Counted from the stretch's first letter, positions 50,599 through 60,268 are shown. The stretch is DNA of 64,000 bases from Helicobacteraceae bacterium (GCA_013138865.1 WTBY01000024.1:62001-126000); one strand, 5' to 3'. Numbers and translations are program-made. The notes: generated from the letters alone by a model not told the origin.

Positions 50599-51662
50599 GA
50601 GTTAAACTTTTTTGTTATCTCTGCTAGGTTTGCTTTACAAACACCTTTGTTTGTTATAAGGCCTGTTATAAGACGAGCCGGTGTAACATCAAAGCCATAG
50701 TTTAGTGCAGGTGAATCTTTTGGAGTTATTAAAACTTCACGTACAACACCATTCTCATCAACACCTCTCATATATTTAACTTCATCAGCACTTCTAGTCT
50801 CGATCGGAATATCTTTTACTCCGTCTTCTATATCAAAGTCAAATGTAGAAGCAGGAATAGCTACATAAAAAGGTACATCATTATCATTAGCCGCTAAAGC
50901 TTTTAAATACGTCCCTATTTTATTTGCTACGTCACCATTAGCACTTACACGATCGGCGCCAGTTATAACCATGTCAACCATACCTTGTTGCATAAGATGA
51001 CCACCTGTATTGTCAGCTATGATTGTGTGAGGGATATTGCTTTGAGTCAACTCCCACGCGGTAAGTGATGCACCTTGGTTTCTTGGTCTTGTCTCATCAA
51101 CCCATACATGAATATCGATTCCTCTTCGCTGTGCTTCATAAATTGGTGCCAGTGCTGTTCCTTCATCAATAACAGCTAACCACCCAGCATTACAGTGAGT
51201 TAAAATATTGAACTTTTTACTCTCTTTTTGTTCTAAAATTTTCTCTATTATGTCACATCCATTTTTTGCGATCTCAACACTCTCTAATGCTTCTTGATCA
51301 TTAAGTTCAATTGCAAATTTTAGTGCGTCATCTTTTAGTGATGTTGACTTTTTTAACTGATCCATCATACGATCAACTGCCCACATAAGGTTTACAGCAG
51401 TTGGACGTGAGTCACGTATCAGTTTGGCTTTTTTTTGTAGATCGCTGTAGTTATTTACTTCACTACAAGCTACATAAATTCCAAATGCAGCTACACTTCC
51501 GATCACACCTGCTCCACGAATAGTCATATCGGTAATCGCAGTTACTACCTCATCTGTAGTTTTCAACACCTTTGTCTCGTATGAGAATGGTAGTTTTGTC
51601 TGATCTATAACTTCTAACTCTTCATTTTCATTAATCCATAATGCTCTATATTTACCTTGCAC
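50595..51662 (-). CDS. mtnA: Methylthioribose-1-phosphate isomerase
   Basis: The protein has 355 residues and converts 5-methylthioribose-1-phosphate to the ribulose form in methylthioadenosine salvage. MTIRGAGVIGSVAAFG, the Cys block NILTHCNAGWLA and the Asp block ITGADRVSANGDVANKIGT, which hold the catalytic pair, are present. Length is normal. It overlaps mtnK by 11 bp. It belongs to the eIF-2B-like superfamily, but these motifs point to MtnA and not to an eIF-2B subunit. Confidence 0.95.
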   Translation of the reverse strand: MQGKYRALWINENEELEVIDQTKLPFSYETKVLKTTDEVVTAITDMTIRGAGVIGSVAAFGIYVACSEVNNYSDLQKKAKLIRDSRPTAVNLMWAVDRMMDQLKKSTSLKDDALKFAIELNDQEALESVEIAKNGCDIIEKILEQKESKKFNILTHCNAGWLAVIDEGTALAPIYEAQRRGIDIHVWVDETRPRNQGASLTAWELTQSNIPHTIIADNTGGHLMQQGMVDMVITGADRVSANGDVANKIGTYLKALAANDNDVPFYVAIPASTFDFDIEDGVKDIPIETRSADEVKYMRGVDENGVVREVLITPKDSPALNYGFDVTPARLITGLITNKGVCKANLAEITKKFNS

Positions 51663-52884
51663 TTTTTTCCTTTATGATCTCAATTACTTGCTCTATTTTT
51701 TCAATGTTCTCATAACTCATAACAAACTCTCTTGCAATATCTATAATCATCTCTTCTGCTTTTGCTCTTGTAGTTTTATCTTTTATTCCTCGGATCTCTT
51801 CAACACCTGCAACACCAAAAACTCGTCTTGCCATTTTAGCCCCTGCAAAACCTACACTATCTTTTATGATATTTTTAATAAATTTTCTTTTAAAACTCTC
51901 TTGAGTTTGTTCATCTATATAACCATCAACTAAGAGTGCTGAATTTTTATGAGCACACCACAGAGTATAAAACTTTTCACTAAACATCTCTAATATATTT
52001 TTGATAGTCTCTAATAATTCAATTTTAAACTCATCATTTTGTGTTACAAAATGATGATGAACATAGCTACTACATAAATTTGCAACTAGTGCGCCTATAT
52101 CAAAACCAAAAGGACCTACAAAAGCAAATTCTGGATCGATCACATAAGTTTCATTCTCATTTAACATAATAGAACCAGTATGAAGATCTCCATGAACAAG
52201 TGCATCATTTTGTGTCATAAACCTATATTTTAAGTCTAAAATTTTCTCTTTAAAAGCCATATCTTCAAATAGCTTTTTAGCAAGTAAGTTATCTTTTACA
52301 TTCTCTTGATCGTTAGTCTCATTTTTCATAAAAGCAAAGGTAAATACAAAGTCTTCACTCAGCTTACACAACTCTGTATTCGAATTAAACTCATTAATAA
52401 GGGATCGTTTTTCACTACTTTGTAAATATAGTGAAGAGGTAAAAAATAGTGTTGAAGCTAAATATGTAGAGATATGATCAGCAAAGTTTGCATAACTATT
52501 TTGCTCCATTAACCCATATCTTAAAATTGTGTGATCGTCTAAGTACTGCATTATGAGAAGTGACATCTCTTCACTAGAGTGATAAATAAGCGGTACTTCG
52601 TTAGTTGCTATCTCTTTGAACTTACTTAGTGCTCTGATCTCATAAGTCATACGCTCACGTGAAAGTGGAAACTCTTCTCCAACACATCGTAAGTAAGGAA
52701 CTGCTTGTTTTACGATCATAGCTTTTGTACTATCTACGATCGAGCTTACTAAATAGACATAGTTTAAGTTTCCATCACCTATCTCTTTAACACTTAGTTC
52801 ATCATCTAAAAAGAACTCTTTTATCTCTTTAATATTTATTATGTGTTCAACTACACTATTTACATCTAATATTTTATAAGCCAT
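51652..52884 (-). CDS. mtnK: Methylthioribose kinase
   Basis: The protein has 410 residues and phosphorylates methylthioribose with ATP. It has an aminoglycoside-phosphotransferase-like fold. The catalytic loop is LVHGDLHTGSIMLN and the metal motif VIDPEFAFVGPFGFDIG. An N-terminal segment DGNLNYVYLV binds nucleotide. It starts 3 bp after metK and overlaps mtnA, so metK-mtnK-mtnA form one unit. The presence of mtnK implies a separate nucleosidase to make free methylthioribose; none lies here. Confidence 0.93.
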   Translation of the reverse strand: MAYKILDVNSVVEHIINIKEIKEFFLDDELSVKEIGDGNLNYVYLVSSIVDSTKAMIVKQAVPYLRCVGEEFPLSRERMTYEIRALSKFKEIATNEVPLIYHSSEEMSLLIMQYLDDHTILRYGLMEQNSYANFADHISTYLASTLFFTSSLYLQSSEKRSLINEFNSNTELCKLSEDFVFTFAFMKNETNDQENVKDNLLAKKLFEDMAFKEKILDLKYRFMTQNDALVHGDLHTGSIMLNENETYVIDPEFAFVGPFGFDIGALVANLCSSYVHHHFVTQNDEFKIELLETIKNILEMFSEKFYTLWCAHKNSALLVDGYIDEQTQESFKRKFIKNIIKDSVGFAGAKMARRVFGVAGVEEIRGIKDKTTRAKAEEMIIDIAREFVMSYENIEKIEQVIEIIKEKSAR

Positions 52885-52887
52885 AAC

Positions 52888-54045
52888 TTACACTCCTAAA
52901 TATTTTTGTATCTCTACTACCTTATCAGTTTTTTCCCATGTAAACTCATCTAGCTCACGACCAAAATGTCCATAAGAGGCAGTTTTTCTATAAATAGGAC
53001 GTAATAAATCTAGCATCTCTATAATCCCTTTAGGAGAAAGATCAAAAAGTTCATTTACACAAGTTTCTATTTTTTCCTCGTCTATATTTGAAGTGTTATG
53101 AGTGTCGACTAGAATAGATATAGGTTTAGTTACTCCGATCGCATATGAGAGTTGAACAGTAGCCTTGTCACAAATGCCACTTGCAACTAAGTTTTTGGCA
53201 ACATATCTTGCAGCGTAAGCAGCTGAGCGATCTACTTTTGTAGGATCTTTTCCACTAAAAGCACCACCACCATGAGGGCAGCTTCCGCCATAAGTGTCAA
53301 CTATTATTTTTCTACCTGTTAAACCTGCATCACCTTGAGGACCACCTACAACAAATTTACCTGTTGGGTTAATATGATAAATAGTCTCATCAGTTAACAT
53401 GTGTGAAGGTATAACCTCTTTTATAACCTCTTCAATAATGTCCTCATGAAGTTGCTTCTGCTCTGTTGTTGGTGAATGTTGTGCGGAGACTACAACTGTA
53501 TGAACTGAGTGTGGTTTATTGTCTATGTATTTAATACTTATTTGAGCTTTTCCATCTGGGCGAAGGTAAGGGATTGTTCCATCTTTTCTAACTTCTGCAA
53601 GACGTTCAGTTAATCTATGAGCTAAGTAAATAGGTAGAGGCATAAGTGTCTTAGTCTCATTACAAGCGTAACCAAACATAAGACCTTGATCACCTGCTCC
53701 TATCTCACCATTTTCACGATCAACTCCTTGGTTTACATCAGGAGACTGCTCTCCTATACCTATTAAAACAGCTGCAGATCTATAGTCAAAACCATAAGTA
53801 GCATCAGTATAACCTATCTCTCTAATCACATTTCTAGCAATCTCTTGCATAGGTGCATATGCCTCTGTTTTCATCTCCCCTGCTAAAATACAAAAGCCAT
53901 TGGAAACTACACACTCACACGCAACACGTGCCTCTTTATCTCGCTCTATAATATAATCCAAAATAGCGTCGCTAATTTGATCAGCCATCTTATCAGGATG
54001 CCCTTCTGTTACAGACTCAGAAGTAAATATATACTCTTTTGTCAT
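52888..54045 (-). CDS. metK: S-adenosylmethionine synthetase
   Basis: The protein has 385 residues and makes SAM from methionine and ATP. All signature blocks are present: [20 protein letters not shown] near the start, [12 protein letters not shown] and [20 protein letters not shown]. An AAAGGAAT ribosome site stands about 9 bp upstream. The leader contains two inverted repeats, one over the -10 box. It heads the operon whose later genes recycle the methylthioadenosine left by SAM-using reactions. Confidence 0.97.
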   Translation of the reverse strand: MTKEYIFTSESVTEGHPDKMADQISDAILDYIIERDKEARVACECVVSNGFCILAGEMKTEAYAPMQEIARNVIREIGYTDATYGFDYRSAAVLIGIGEQSPDVNQGVDRENGEIGAGDQGLMFGYACNETKTLMPLPIYLAHRLTERLAEVRKDGTIPYLRPDGKAQISIKYIDNKPHSVHTVVVSAQHSPTTEQKQLHEDIIEEVIKEVIPSHMLTDETIYHINPTGKFVVGGPQGDAGLTGRKIIVDTYGGSCPHGGGAFSGKDPTKVDRSAAYAARYVAKNLVASGICDKATVQLSYAIGVTKPISILVDTHNTSNIDEEKIETCVNELFDLSPKGIIEMLDLLRPIYRKTASYGHFGRELDEFTWEKTDKVVEIQKYLGV

Positions 54046-54068
54046 CGATTATTCCTTTATTTAAAATT

Positions 54069-54104
54069 TAGGGTAGACCCTATTTAGTTGGCTATTATAG
54101 CCAA
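54069..54104 (-). promoter_or_regulatory. metK promoter with two inverted repeats
   Basis: Read on the minus strand, TATAAT (54094-54099) sits inside a perfect palindrome TTGGCTAT-A-ATAGCCAA (54088-54104). A second one, TAGGGTCTACCCTA (54069-54082), follows in the likely leader, about 25-35 bp before the metK ATG. The first could be an operator covering the -10 box; the second a leader hairpin or operator half. The sequence is far too short for a SAM riboswitch. Confidence 0.5.
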
Positions 54105-54160
54105 AGATAATTAAATATTTTATACTCAAATAAAAGTGAATTTATAGAAATTATAAATGC

Positions 54161-55939
54161 TTAAGAGGCTTCTTGTTCTATATCACTCTCTTCTGTGTTA
54201 CCAACACTATCAATTATAGTATGGTCATATATTTTATCAGCATATTTTTCATAAATTTCATTTGCATATACTGCATTGTCATATTTACTTTGAAATGTTC
54301 TTTTAAATCTTTCGTTAAACTTGCCATCTTCATTTCGTCCATCATACCAATCTGTACCATTCTCAGTTTCGTATGCTCGCTCTTTTAATTCGTCTAATTT
54401 TTTATTAACTACATCATCATTTTCAAGTAAAAATGAGTAAAGTTCTACATCATACATAATTCTAGATTTTTCACCTATGGAGTCATTTCCATAAGTATTT
54501 AGATAAGCATCACTCCAAAAGTTGTGTTCAAAGCCATAATCTCTTAAATCTATTTGCTTGTCATAGTCTATATCATGTTCAGGTATTTGCATTGCTTCTT
54601 CTATATCTTCAGGTAATCCAGAGAAAAACATTAATGTAAAGGCTTGTGCTTCACGTCCACCAAAGGATGAAAGTAATCCATTAGCCTTTTTAGTTGCTTC
54701 TTCTATGCTCATACCACTCTCAAGAGAGTCATATACTGCAAAGTTGTATGCTTTACTTGACTCTTTTGTTGTAGCATTAAAACCGGTAGAACTAAAGTCC
54801 ATATCATATTTTTCTCTTAAGTATTTATTGTAAGCTTGATAGTCCCAAAACATATCTTCAAACGCTTCTTTGTCTTGTTCTGTTCCACCCATATATGCTT
54901 TTTCTCTCATGGCTTTAAACTCTGGAAACTGTGCATTTAAATCTCTGCCGATATTGTTTGCTTTTTCAGTGGTATAGTTAGAGTATATTGGAGTAAAAAT
55001 ATCTTGATATTTTTCATAGTGTTCATACTCAGCTTTAAAGTATGGTTCATGTTTTAGCAAAGCTGCTGCTTTTTGTTCTTCAAACATACCTTCAACAAAT
55101 ACACCAGCTTGACCTGGCATAGCACGGTATTCTGCAATAATTTCTTCTGGTGTTCTTGTCTCTTTAGTAACTTTTGTCTTTTGCATTGTACTAGTCTCAG
55201 TAGTAGCTGCTAAAAGTTCTTCTAGTGAGCTTGTCTCTTCTACATTTTCATCTAAAAGAACTTTTATGATAGCTTGTTGTTGCGCGTTTAAGCTGTTCTC
55301 TTTTGAGTTTTCAAGGCTATCTCTATACTCTTGAAGTAACTCATTTTTGTATTGGTTTAGTAGTTTTGCATTCTCAAGTTCCGACTTTGTCTCATCTTTT
55401 CTCTCTTCAAGCATCAGTTGTGCATACTCATTTATTTTTTGTTCTATTTCATCTTTAATAACTGTTGATTTAAAATCAATTGCTTCTTTTGAGTACAGCT
55501 CTTCTATATATTCATTTTCAGGCGACTCTTCTGTATTCTCAAAATTAGAAAAAGAATCTTTACTTTTCCAAGCTACAAGAAGTTTTTCCGCTACTGATAT
55601 AGCACCATTCATATCAGAATTACCTAAATCTCTTTGCATCTTGACATACTCTTCTAACTTACTAATTGCATTTGACTTGGAATTATCTATATCAGATATA
55701 CGCTTCAAAGTTCCATCTTTTATTTCATGAGAAAGACTTAAATCAAGAGCTAATTTAATAAACCATTTCTCTTCGTCAGTATTATCTGCAAGAGCTTCAT
55801 TTAGTAGTTCATTACCTTCTTCATCAAGTGTATTAAGAACATAGTTTTGACCTTTAAGAGGATCAATAACTTCTTCATTTAAATCTTTTTTATCTGTTTT
55901 TTGCGTGGATTGAGTTTGGGTTGATGATGTTACATTCAC
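54161..55939 (-). CDS. Large acidic helical protein of unknown function, probable sigma-54 dependence
   Basis: I do not recognise this protein of 592 residues. It begins MNVTSSTQTQSTQKTDKKD, is rich in Glu, Asn, Lys and Ala, and has long predicted coiled segments (about 150-240). Aromatic-rich stretches (HYEKYQDIFTPIYSNYTTEK, about residue 305) and a very acidic tail follow. It has no signal peptide, membrane helix or enzyme motif. The Ser/Thr/Gln-rich N-terminus without a signal recalls flagellar or type III exported proteins, and a sigma-54-like promoter stands 33 bp upstream; both hint at the flagellar regulon. It is a single-gene unit. Confidence 0.65.
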   Translation of the reverse strand: MNVTSSTQTQSTQKTDKKDLNEEVIDPLKGQNYVLNTLDEEGNELLNEALADNTDEEKWFIKLALDLSLSHEIKDGTLKRISDIDNSKSNAISKLEEYVKMQRDLGNSDMNGAISVAEKLLVAWKSKDSFSNFENTEESPENEYIEELYSKEAIDFKSTVIKDEIEQKINEYAQLMLEERKDETKSELENAKLLNQYKNELLQEYRDSLENSKENSLNAQQQAIIKVLLDENVEETSSLEELLAATTETSTMQKTKVTKETRTPEEIIAEYRAMPGQAGVFVEGMFEEQKAAALLKHEPYFKAEYEHYEKYQDIFTPIYSNYTTEKANNIGRDLNAQFPEFKAMREKAYMGGTEQDKEAFEDMFWDYQAYNKYLREKYDMDFSSTGFNATTKESSKAYNFAVYDSLESGMSIEEATKKANGLLSSFGGREAQAFTLMFFSGLPEDIEEAMQIPEHDIDYDKQIDLRDYGFEHNFWSDAYLNTYGNDSIGEKSRIMYDVELYSFLLENDDVVNKKLDELKERAYETENGTDWYDGRNEDGKFNERFKRTFQSKYDNAVYANEIYEKYADKIYDHTIIDSVGNTEESDIEQEAS

Positions 55940-55971
55940 TATTTAGCCTTCAGTTATTATATTGACTTACA

Positions 55972-55987
55972 AGCAATAAATATACCA
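55972..55987 (-). promoter_or_regulatory. Sigma-54 (RpoN)-type promoter of the 592-residue protein gene
   Basis: Minus-strand TGGTAT-ATTTA-TTGCT has the -24 TGG and -12 TTGC elements at the exact GG-N10-GC spacing. The -12 element lies 33 bp from the ATG, leaving a short leader with AAGG. In Campylobacterota RpoN mainly drives middle flagellar genes. The rest of the 206 bp gap up to 56145 is AT-rich and shows nothing else I can name except a hairpin at the end of hom. Confidence 0.6.
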
Positions 55988-56136
55988 TTCAGTATGTGAC
56001 CATTTAACTATCTAAGAAAATTTTATATATTGCAGCCGTACATATAGAGTTACAATTCTTGTAAATTATTTATAGTTTTGAAATAGACCTAAATAGGTTA
56101 CTTTTTTAAATTTGAGAGCTAGTATAGTGTGGGTGT

Positions 56137-56157
56137 AGAGTAGTATTAAACTACTCT
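56137..56157. terminator. Hairpin at the 3' end of hom
   Basis: AGAGTAGT/ACTACTCT form a perfect 8 bp stem with a 5-base loop that contains the hom stop codon. No T run follows on the minus strand, so termination strength is uncertain. It is placed correctly for the end of the rpmE-to-hom operon. Confidence 0.5.
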
Positions 56158-57405
56158 AATAAGTGAAGTCTCTTCTAAAACAAAGTCAAAAGATTGTATC
56201 TCTTGAAGCATTGCTTGTATATTTTTTTCAACTGCACTATGAGTTAAAATTAATAAGTTTGCACTAGTATCATCAACAGTACGCTGTAGCATAGTTTCAA
56301 TCGAGATGTCAAAGTCACCAAAAGTCTGAGCTATTTTTGCTAAAACTCCTGGTTTATCTGCTACTTTAATACGAAAATAGTATTTTGAGACTATTTCATC
56401 ACGACTTTTAAGTTTTTTGGCACGTTCAAGTGGTTTATCAAAACCTAACATAGGTGATCTTTTTCCACTTCTAGCAATGTCAATGATATTTGCAACAACA
56501 GCACTTGCAGTAGCATCTCCACCAGCACCAGGTCCATAGTAGAGTGTTTCACCAACTTTATCACCAACAACACTTACACCATTCATAACACCATCAATTT
56601 TAGCGATCATCTCTTCTTGTTTAATAAGACAAGCATGAACTCTTAACTCAACTTCATCTTTATCACGTTTAGCAATACCTAAAAGTTTTATAGAGTAACC
56701 AAACTCTTTTGCAAAAGCTATATCATCTTGAGTGATTTTTTGAATACCCTCAATCAAAATATCTTCTGGTTTAGCATCAATTCCATAAGCTATACTTCCA
56801 AGAATTAAAAGTTTATGAGCAGCGTCAAAACCACCAATATCAAAAGTAGGATCAGCTTCTGCGTAACCTAACTCTTGTGCCTCTTTTAAAATAACGTCAA
56901 AATCAACACCTTCGTTGATCATTTTTGTAAGCATGTAGTTACAAGTTCCGTTCATAATACCTTGAATTGACTCTATATGGTTAGCTGAAAGACCATCACG
57001 AAGTGCGTTAATAATAGGAATACCACCAGCTACACTTGCTTCATACTCAAAAGCTAAATCTTTTGCTATGTCTTGAAGTTCATAACGATGATAAGCAAGA
57101 AGTGCTTTGTTAGCAGTTACTACAGCTTTGTTATTTTCTAAAGCAGTTTTAACAACTTTAAATGGCTCATCAACACCACCCATAAGTTCGACTACAATGT
57201 CAATCTCTGGATCATTTAAAATGTCATTTACATCAGTTGTAAGTGCAATGTCAAGTCCACGATCTTTATTTAAGTTTCTAACAACTCCACTTTTTACAAT
57301 TATCTCTACTCCTGCGCGAGCAGTAATTATGTCTTTATTATCATTTAAAATATTAACAACAGAAGTTCCAACTACACCAATACCTATAACGCCTACTTTT
57401 ATCAT
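56146..57405 (-). CDS. hom: Homoserine dehydrogenase
   Basis: The protein has 419 residues from the chosen start and reduces aspartate semialdehyde to homoserine for threonine and methionine. The NAD(P)-binding GVIGIGVVGTSVV at the N-terminus, the catalytic region GIPIINALRDGLSANHIESI with NGTCNYML, and a C-terminal ACT domain (about 345-419, VADKPGVLAKIAQTFG) are all present. The ACT domain usually mediates threonine feedback. The Met at 57405 has GAGGG upstream; the frame opens 18 bp earlier. It is preceded by alaC with its stop inside that ribosome site. Confidence 0.95.
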   Translation of the reverse strand: MIKVGVIGIGVVGTSVVNILNDNKDIITARAGVEIIVKSGVVRNLNKDRGLDIALTTDVNDILNDPEIDIVVELMGGVDEPFKVVKTALENNKAVVTANKALLAYHRYELQDIAKDLAFEYEASVAGGIPIINALRDGLSANHIESIQGIMNGTCNYMLTKMINEGVDFDVILKEAQELGYAEADPTFDIGGFDAAHKLLILGSIAYGIDAKPEDILIEGIQKITQDDIAFAKEFGYSIKLLGIAKRDKDEVELRVHACLIKQEEMIAKIDGVMNGVSVVGDKVGETLYYGPGAGGDATASAVVANIIDIARSGKRSPMLGFDKPLERAKKLKSRDEIVSKYYFRIKVADKPGVLAKIAQTFGDFDISIETMLQRTVDDTSANLLILTHSAVEKNIQAMLQEIQSFDFVLEETSLIRVV

Positions 57406-57406
57406 A

Positions 57407-58624
57407 TTATTTACCCTCTTCAAACTGTTCTAAAAATTTCTTAATATTTCTTGCTGCTTGTCTAATTCTATTGTCATTTTCTATTAGTGCGATCCTTACA
57501 TAGTTCTCACCATACTCTCCAAAACCTATACCTGGTGCTACTGCAACTCCAGCTTCAACTAAAAGTCTTTTTGAGAACTCTAATGAGCCTAAATGCTCAA
57601 CACATTTTGGTAGTGGAGCCCAAACAAACATAGTTGCTTGATTTCTTTTAAGAGACCAACCTGCACGCTCGAATGCTTCTATTAGAATGTTTTGTCTATG
57701 AGAATATTTATCAGTTATATCTTTAACGCACTGCTGATCGCCATTAAGTGCAACAGTAGCTGCGACTTGGATCGGTGTGAACATACCATAGTCTAACCAT
57801 GACTTAATTTTTTGTAGTGCACCAATTAGTTTTTTATTTCCTACAAAGAAACCTACACGCCAACCTGCCATATTATAACTTTTTGAAAGCGTAAAAGACT
57901 CAACTGCTACATCTTTTGCACCTTCAACTTCCATGATCGAAGGAGTTACATAACCATCAAAAGTTATATCTCCATAAGCAATGTCACTAATTACATAAAA
58001 ACGCTCTTTTTTAGCCATTGCAACTATTCTTACATAGAAATCTTTAGTAACTGTTGCTGTTGATGGGTTATGTGGAAAGTTAACGACCACATATTTTGGT
58101 TTAGGTGAGCTCTCTTTAAAAACACGCTCTAAATCTATAAAGAACTGATCTTCGTCTATTTTGTAATTTTCATCAAAAACAATTCCAAATTTATGAACAT
58201 TACCACCAGCTAGTATAAAAGCGTAGCTATGAATTGGGTAAGTAGGATCTGGTACAACTGCTATATCGCCAGGGTTTGTGATCGCATATGCAAGATGCGC
58301 ATAACCCTCTTTAGAACCCATTGTGGCAACACACTCTGTCATAGGATCAAGTTCACAGTCGTAACGTCTTTTATACCAGTCTGAAATAGCTAGTAAAAGT
58401 TTTGGTATACCTTTTGATGTTGAGTAACCATGAGTTTTAGTTTTTTTTGCTGACTCTACTAACTTCTCACGAATGTGCTCTGGTGTGTCACCATCTGGAT
58501 TGCCCATAGAGAAGTCTATAACATCTTTTCCTGCACGGCGTTCTGCCATTTTAAGATCATTTACTTCTGCAAAAACATATTTTGGTAATCTTTTAATACG
58601 ATCGAATTCTATTTCATCAAACAT
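57407..58624 (-). CDS. alaC: AlaC-type aminotransferase
   Basis: A class I PLP aminotransferase of 405 residues. It follows E. coli AlaC closely from memory: DFSMGNPDGDTPEHI near the start, HGYSTSKGIPKL, and the PLP-lysine block FTLSKSYNMAGWRVGFFVGN. The C-terminal SPGIGFGEYG-like segment reads APGIGFGEYGENYVRIALIE. AlaC makes alanine from pyruvate and glutamate; in this operon, next to hom, a broader role with aspartate-family amino acids is possible. It begins 22 bp after the exported protein gene with AGGAAAAT before the ATG. Confidence 0.88.
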   Translation of the reverse strand: MFDEIEFDRIKRLPKYVFAEVNDLKMAERRAGKDVIDFSMGNPDGDTPEHIREKLVESAKKTKTHGYSTSKGIPKLLLAISDWYKRRYDCELDPMTECVATMGSKEGYAHLAYAITNPGDIAVVPDPTYPIHSYAFILAGGNVHKFGIVFDENYKIDEDQFFIDLERVFKESSPKPKYVVVNFPHNPSTATVTKDFYVRIVAMAKKERFYVISDIAYGDITFDGYVTPSIMEVEGAKDVAVESFTLSKSYNMAGWRVGFFVGNKKLIGALQKIKSWLDYGMFTPIQVAATVALNGDQQCVKDITDKYSHRQNILIEAFERAGWSLKRNQATMFVWAPLPKCVEHLGSLEFSKRLLVEAGVAVAPGIGFGEYGENYVRIALIENDNRIRQAARNIKKFLEQFEEGK

Positions 58625-58646
58625 TTCATTTTCCTATAATTTTATA

Positions 58647-59465
58647 CTATTTTTGACCAATGGCTTTAAGCTTTAGTCCACCTTTTATATTTTTCAAGCT
58701 ATACAGATCTGAGAGCTTAACATAGACACACTCTTGTGGTAAATTAATCGTGATTTGCCACGTTTTATGATCACGTTTATAGACTTTTAAAAGTCTCATA
58801 TGCTTGTCATAATATGAAATGTAAGGATACCAAGTATTTCCTTTTAGACTCCATATAGTTAACTTTTTTATTTTAGATACATCAACCCAATAGTCTTGAT
58901 TAGCATGTTTTAAAATTTTGACTTCATCTTGTAGTATTTTTTTAGTTTTTAGTTTAGCATATCGCATATCTATAGAGTAGTGCCACTTGTCGCCAGAAAT
59001 ACGCTCTATATCTACAATAGAACAGCCCCTTTTAGCTAACTCTTTTCTAAGTGAAAGAGGATCCGTAGCATACTCACTTTTTATAGCAACGGTCCAGCTA
59101 AATTCACTACTGTTTAAATTTGAACTTTTAGTAATGTAACGATAATAGCCCATAGAGCGAAGTGTATCACTCATTAATTTTACAAAGAATAGAGGTACTC
59201 CATTTGTTGAAAAAGTAATTTCAAATGTTTTTGGTTTTTTAAAAAATAAGTTTAGAAGTCCGTTCTCTTTAAGTGTTTCTATTACTTTTACACTATCAAG
59301 TGAACTATTTGAGTAGTAACTTTTTTCGTCACTGAAAATAATCTTTATAAAAGAACGATTTTTAGCATAATTATCTTTACCAATTAGAGACTCTATTTTA
59401 GATGTTAATAAAGAGGCATTAAGTGAAGCAAAAAATAGAGTAGTTAAAAGTAGAACTCTTACCAA
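58647..59465 (-). CDS. Conserved exported protein of unknown function
   Basis: The protein has 272 residues with a signal peptide (MVRVLLLTTLFFASLNAS) and an alpha/beta mature part with many Lys and aromatic residues. I recognise it only as the counterpart of the periplasmic protein at the same place in Campylobacter (between the aminotransferase and the RodZ-like protein). No catalytic motif is visible. It overlaps the preceding gene by 7 bp, so the two envelope proteins are probably made together. Confidence 0.75.
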   Translation of the reverse strand: MVRVLLLTTLFFASLNASLLTSKIESLIGKDNYAKNRSFIKIIFSDEKSYYSNSSLDSVKVIETLKENGLLNLFFKKPKTFEITFSTNGVPLFFVKLMSDTLRSMGYYRYITKSSNLNSSEFSWTVAIKSEYATDPLSLRKELAKRGCSIVDIERISGDKWHYSIDMRYAKLKTKKILQDEVKILKHANQDYWVDVSKIKKLTIWSLKGNTWYPYISYYDKHMRLLKVYKRDHKTWQITINLPQECVYVKLSDLYSLKNIKGGLKLKAIGQK

Positions 59466-60268
59466 AAACGCCCCTGATTTATCTCTTTAAATTTACTTCC
59501 ATTTATCTCTACTAATTTATGATCACTATATAAAAATCTAAGTCTTCCACCATCGCGGAATTTTGTTGTTTCATTTGAATTTTGATTAATTACGTCTATA
59601 TTTCCATGACCTAAAGAGATTAGTAGGTCTTTATCTCCAACTATCTCATATGGCTTACTTACTACTTTACTAATATTTTTTCTATGAGTTCCAATATCTA
59701 TAATTCCAAGCCAAACTTTTTGCAATGGATTAATTAAAATACCTTTTAGGTTATTAACTTCAGGCTTTTTAGTAACATTTTTTTCAATTAATTTAACTTC
59801 AACAAGAGGTGAAGGTGCACTCTGTATTGGCGATCTCACCTCTTGTGATGCTTTGTTAATTTTAATATTTTTGAGAGCTTTGTCTATATTAGTATTATCT
59901 GGTTTTACAGTAGGTGAAGAAGGCTGTGACATAAAAAGGTAAACAGCAGTAGCAACAGCAAGTGTAGCTAGAGTTATTACAATATAAATTTTAATATAAG
60001 GGTTTCTTTCTTTAAGTGTTGTAACAAAAAGCTTTTGTTGACGATCAACATTATGAATATCGTAATATTCTAAACCTTCATTTTTCAACTCACTAAGATC
60101 TAATCCATACTGAGTTTCTAAGATAGATACAAAACCAACAAATTGAACTTTATTGATTTTATCAAACTCTTTTTCAAGTAAAAGTTTTAAGTTTTTTTGC
60201 GAAATATGTGTCTCTTCATAGAGTGTAAATAGATCTTTTTTCTTTAAATACTCAAAACCATCTTCCAT
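59459..60268 (-). CDS. Bitopic membrane protein with RodZ-like layout
   Basis: The protein has 269 residues. A cytoplasmic helical N-terminus (about 1-95) has repeated short helices like a helix-turn-helix (LYEETHISQKNLKLLLEKEF, VQFVGFVSILETQYG). One membrane helix follows (about 98-117) with a Pro/Lys/Ser spacer, then a small beta-rich periplasmic domain (about 180-269). This is the layout of RodZ, the cytoskeletal partner of MreB. The match is in architecture and not in a diagnostic motif. It directly follows rlmB (1 bp overlap), as in Campylobacter. Confidence 0.6.
   Translation of the reverse strand: MEDGFEYLKKKDLFTLYEETHISQKNLKLLLEKEFDKINKVQFVGFVSILETQYGLDLSELKNEGLEYYDIHNVDRQQKLFVTTLKERNPYIKIYIVITLATLAVATAVYLFMSQPSSPTVKPDNTNIDKALKNIKINKASQEVRSPIQSAPSPLVEVKLIEKNVTKKPEVNNLKGILINPLQKVWLGIIDIGTHRKNISKVVSKPYEIVGDKDLLISLGHGNIDVINQNSNETTKFRDGGRLRFLYSDHKLVEINGSKFKEINQGRFW

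Noticed and set aside
54046-54160. SAM riboswitch in the metK leader
   Set aside because: The leader is only about 45 bases and holds two simple palindromes, too small for any SAM aptamer.
55347-55730. Ser-rich frame of 127 codons on the plus strand
   Set aside because: It is the antisense shadow of the Glu/Leu-rich coiled-coil part of the 592-residue protein.
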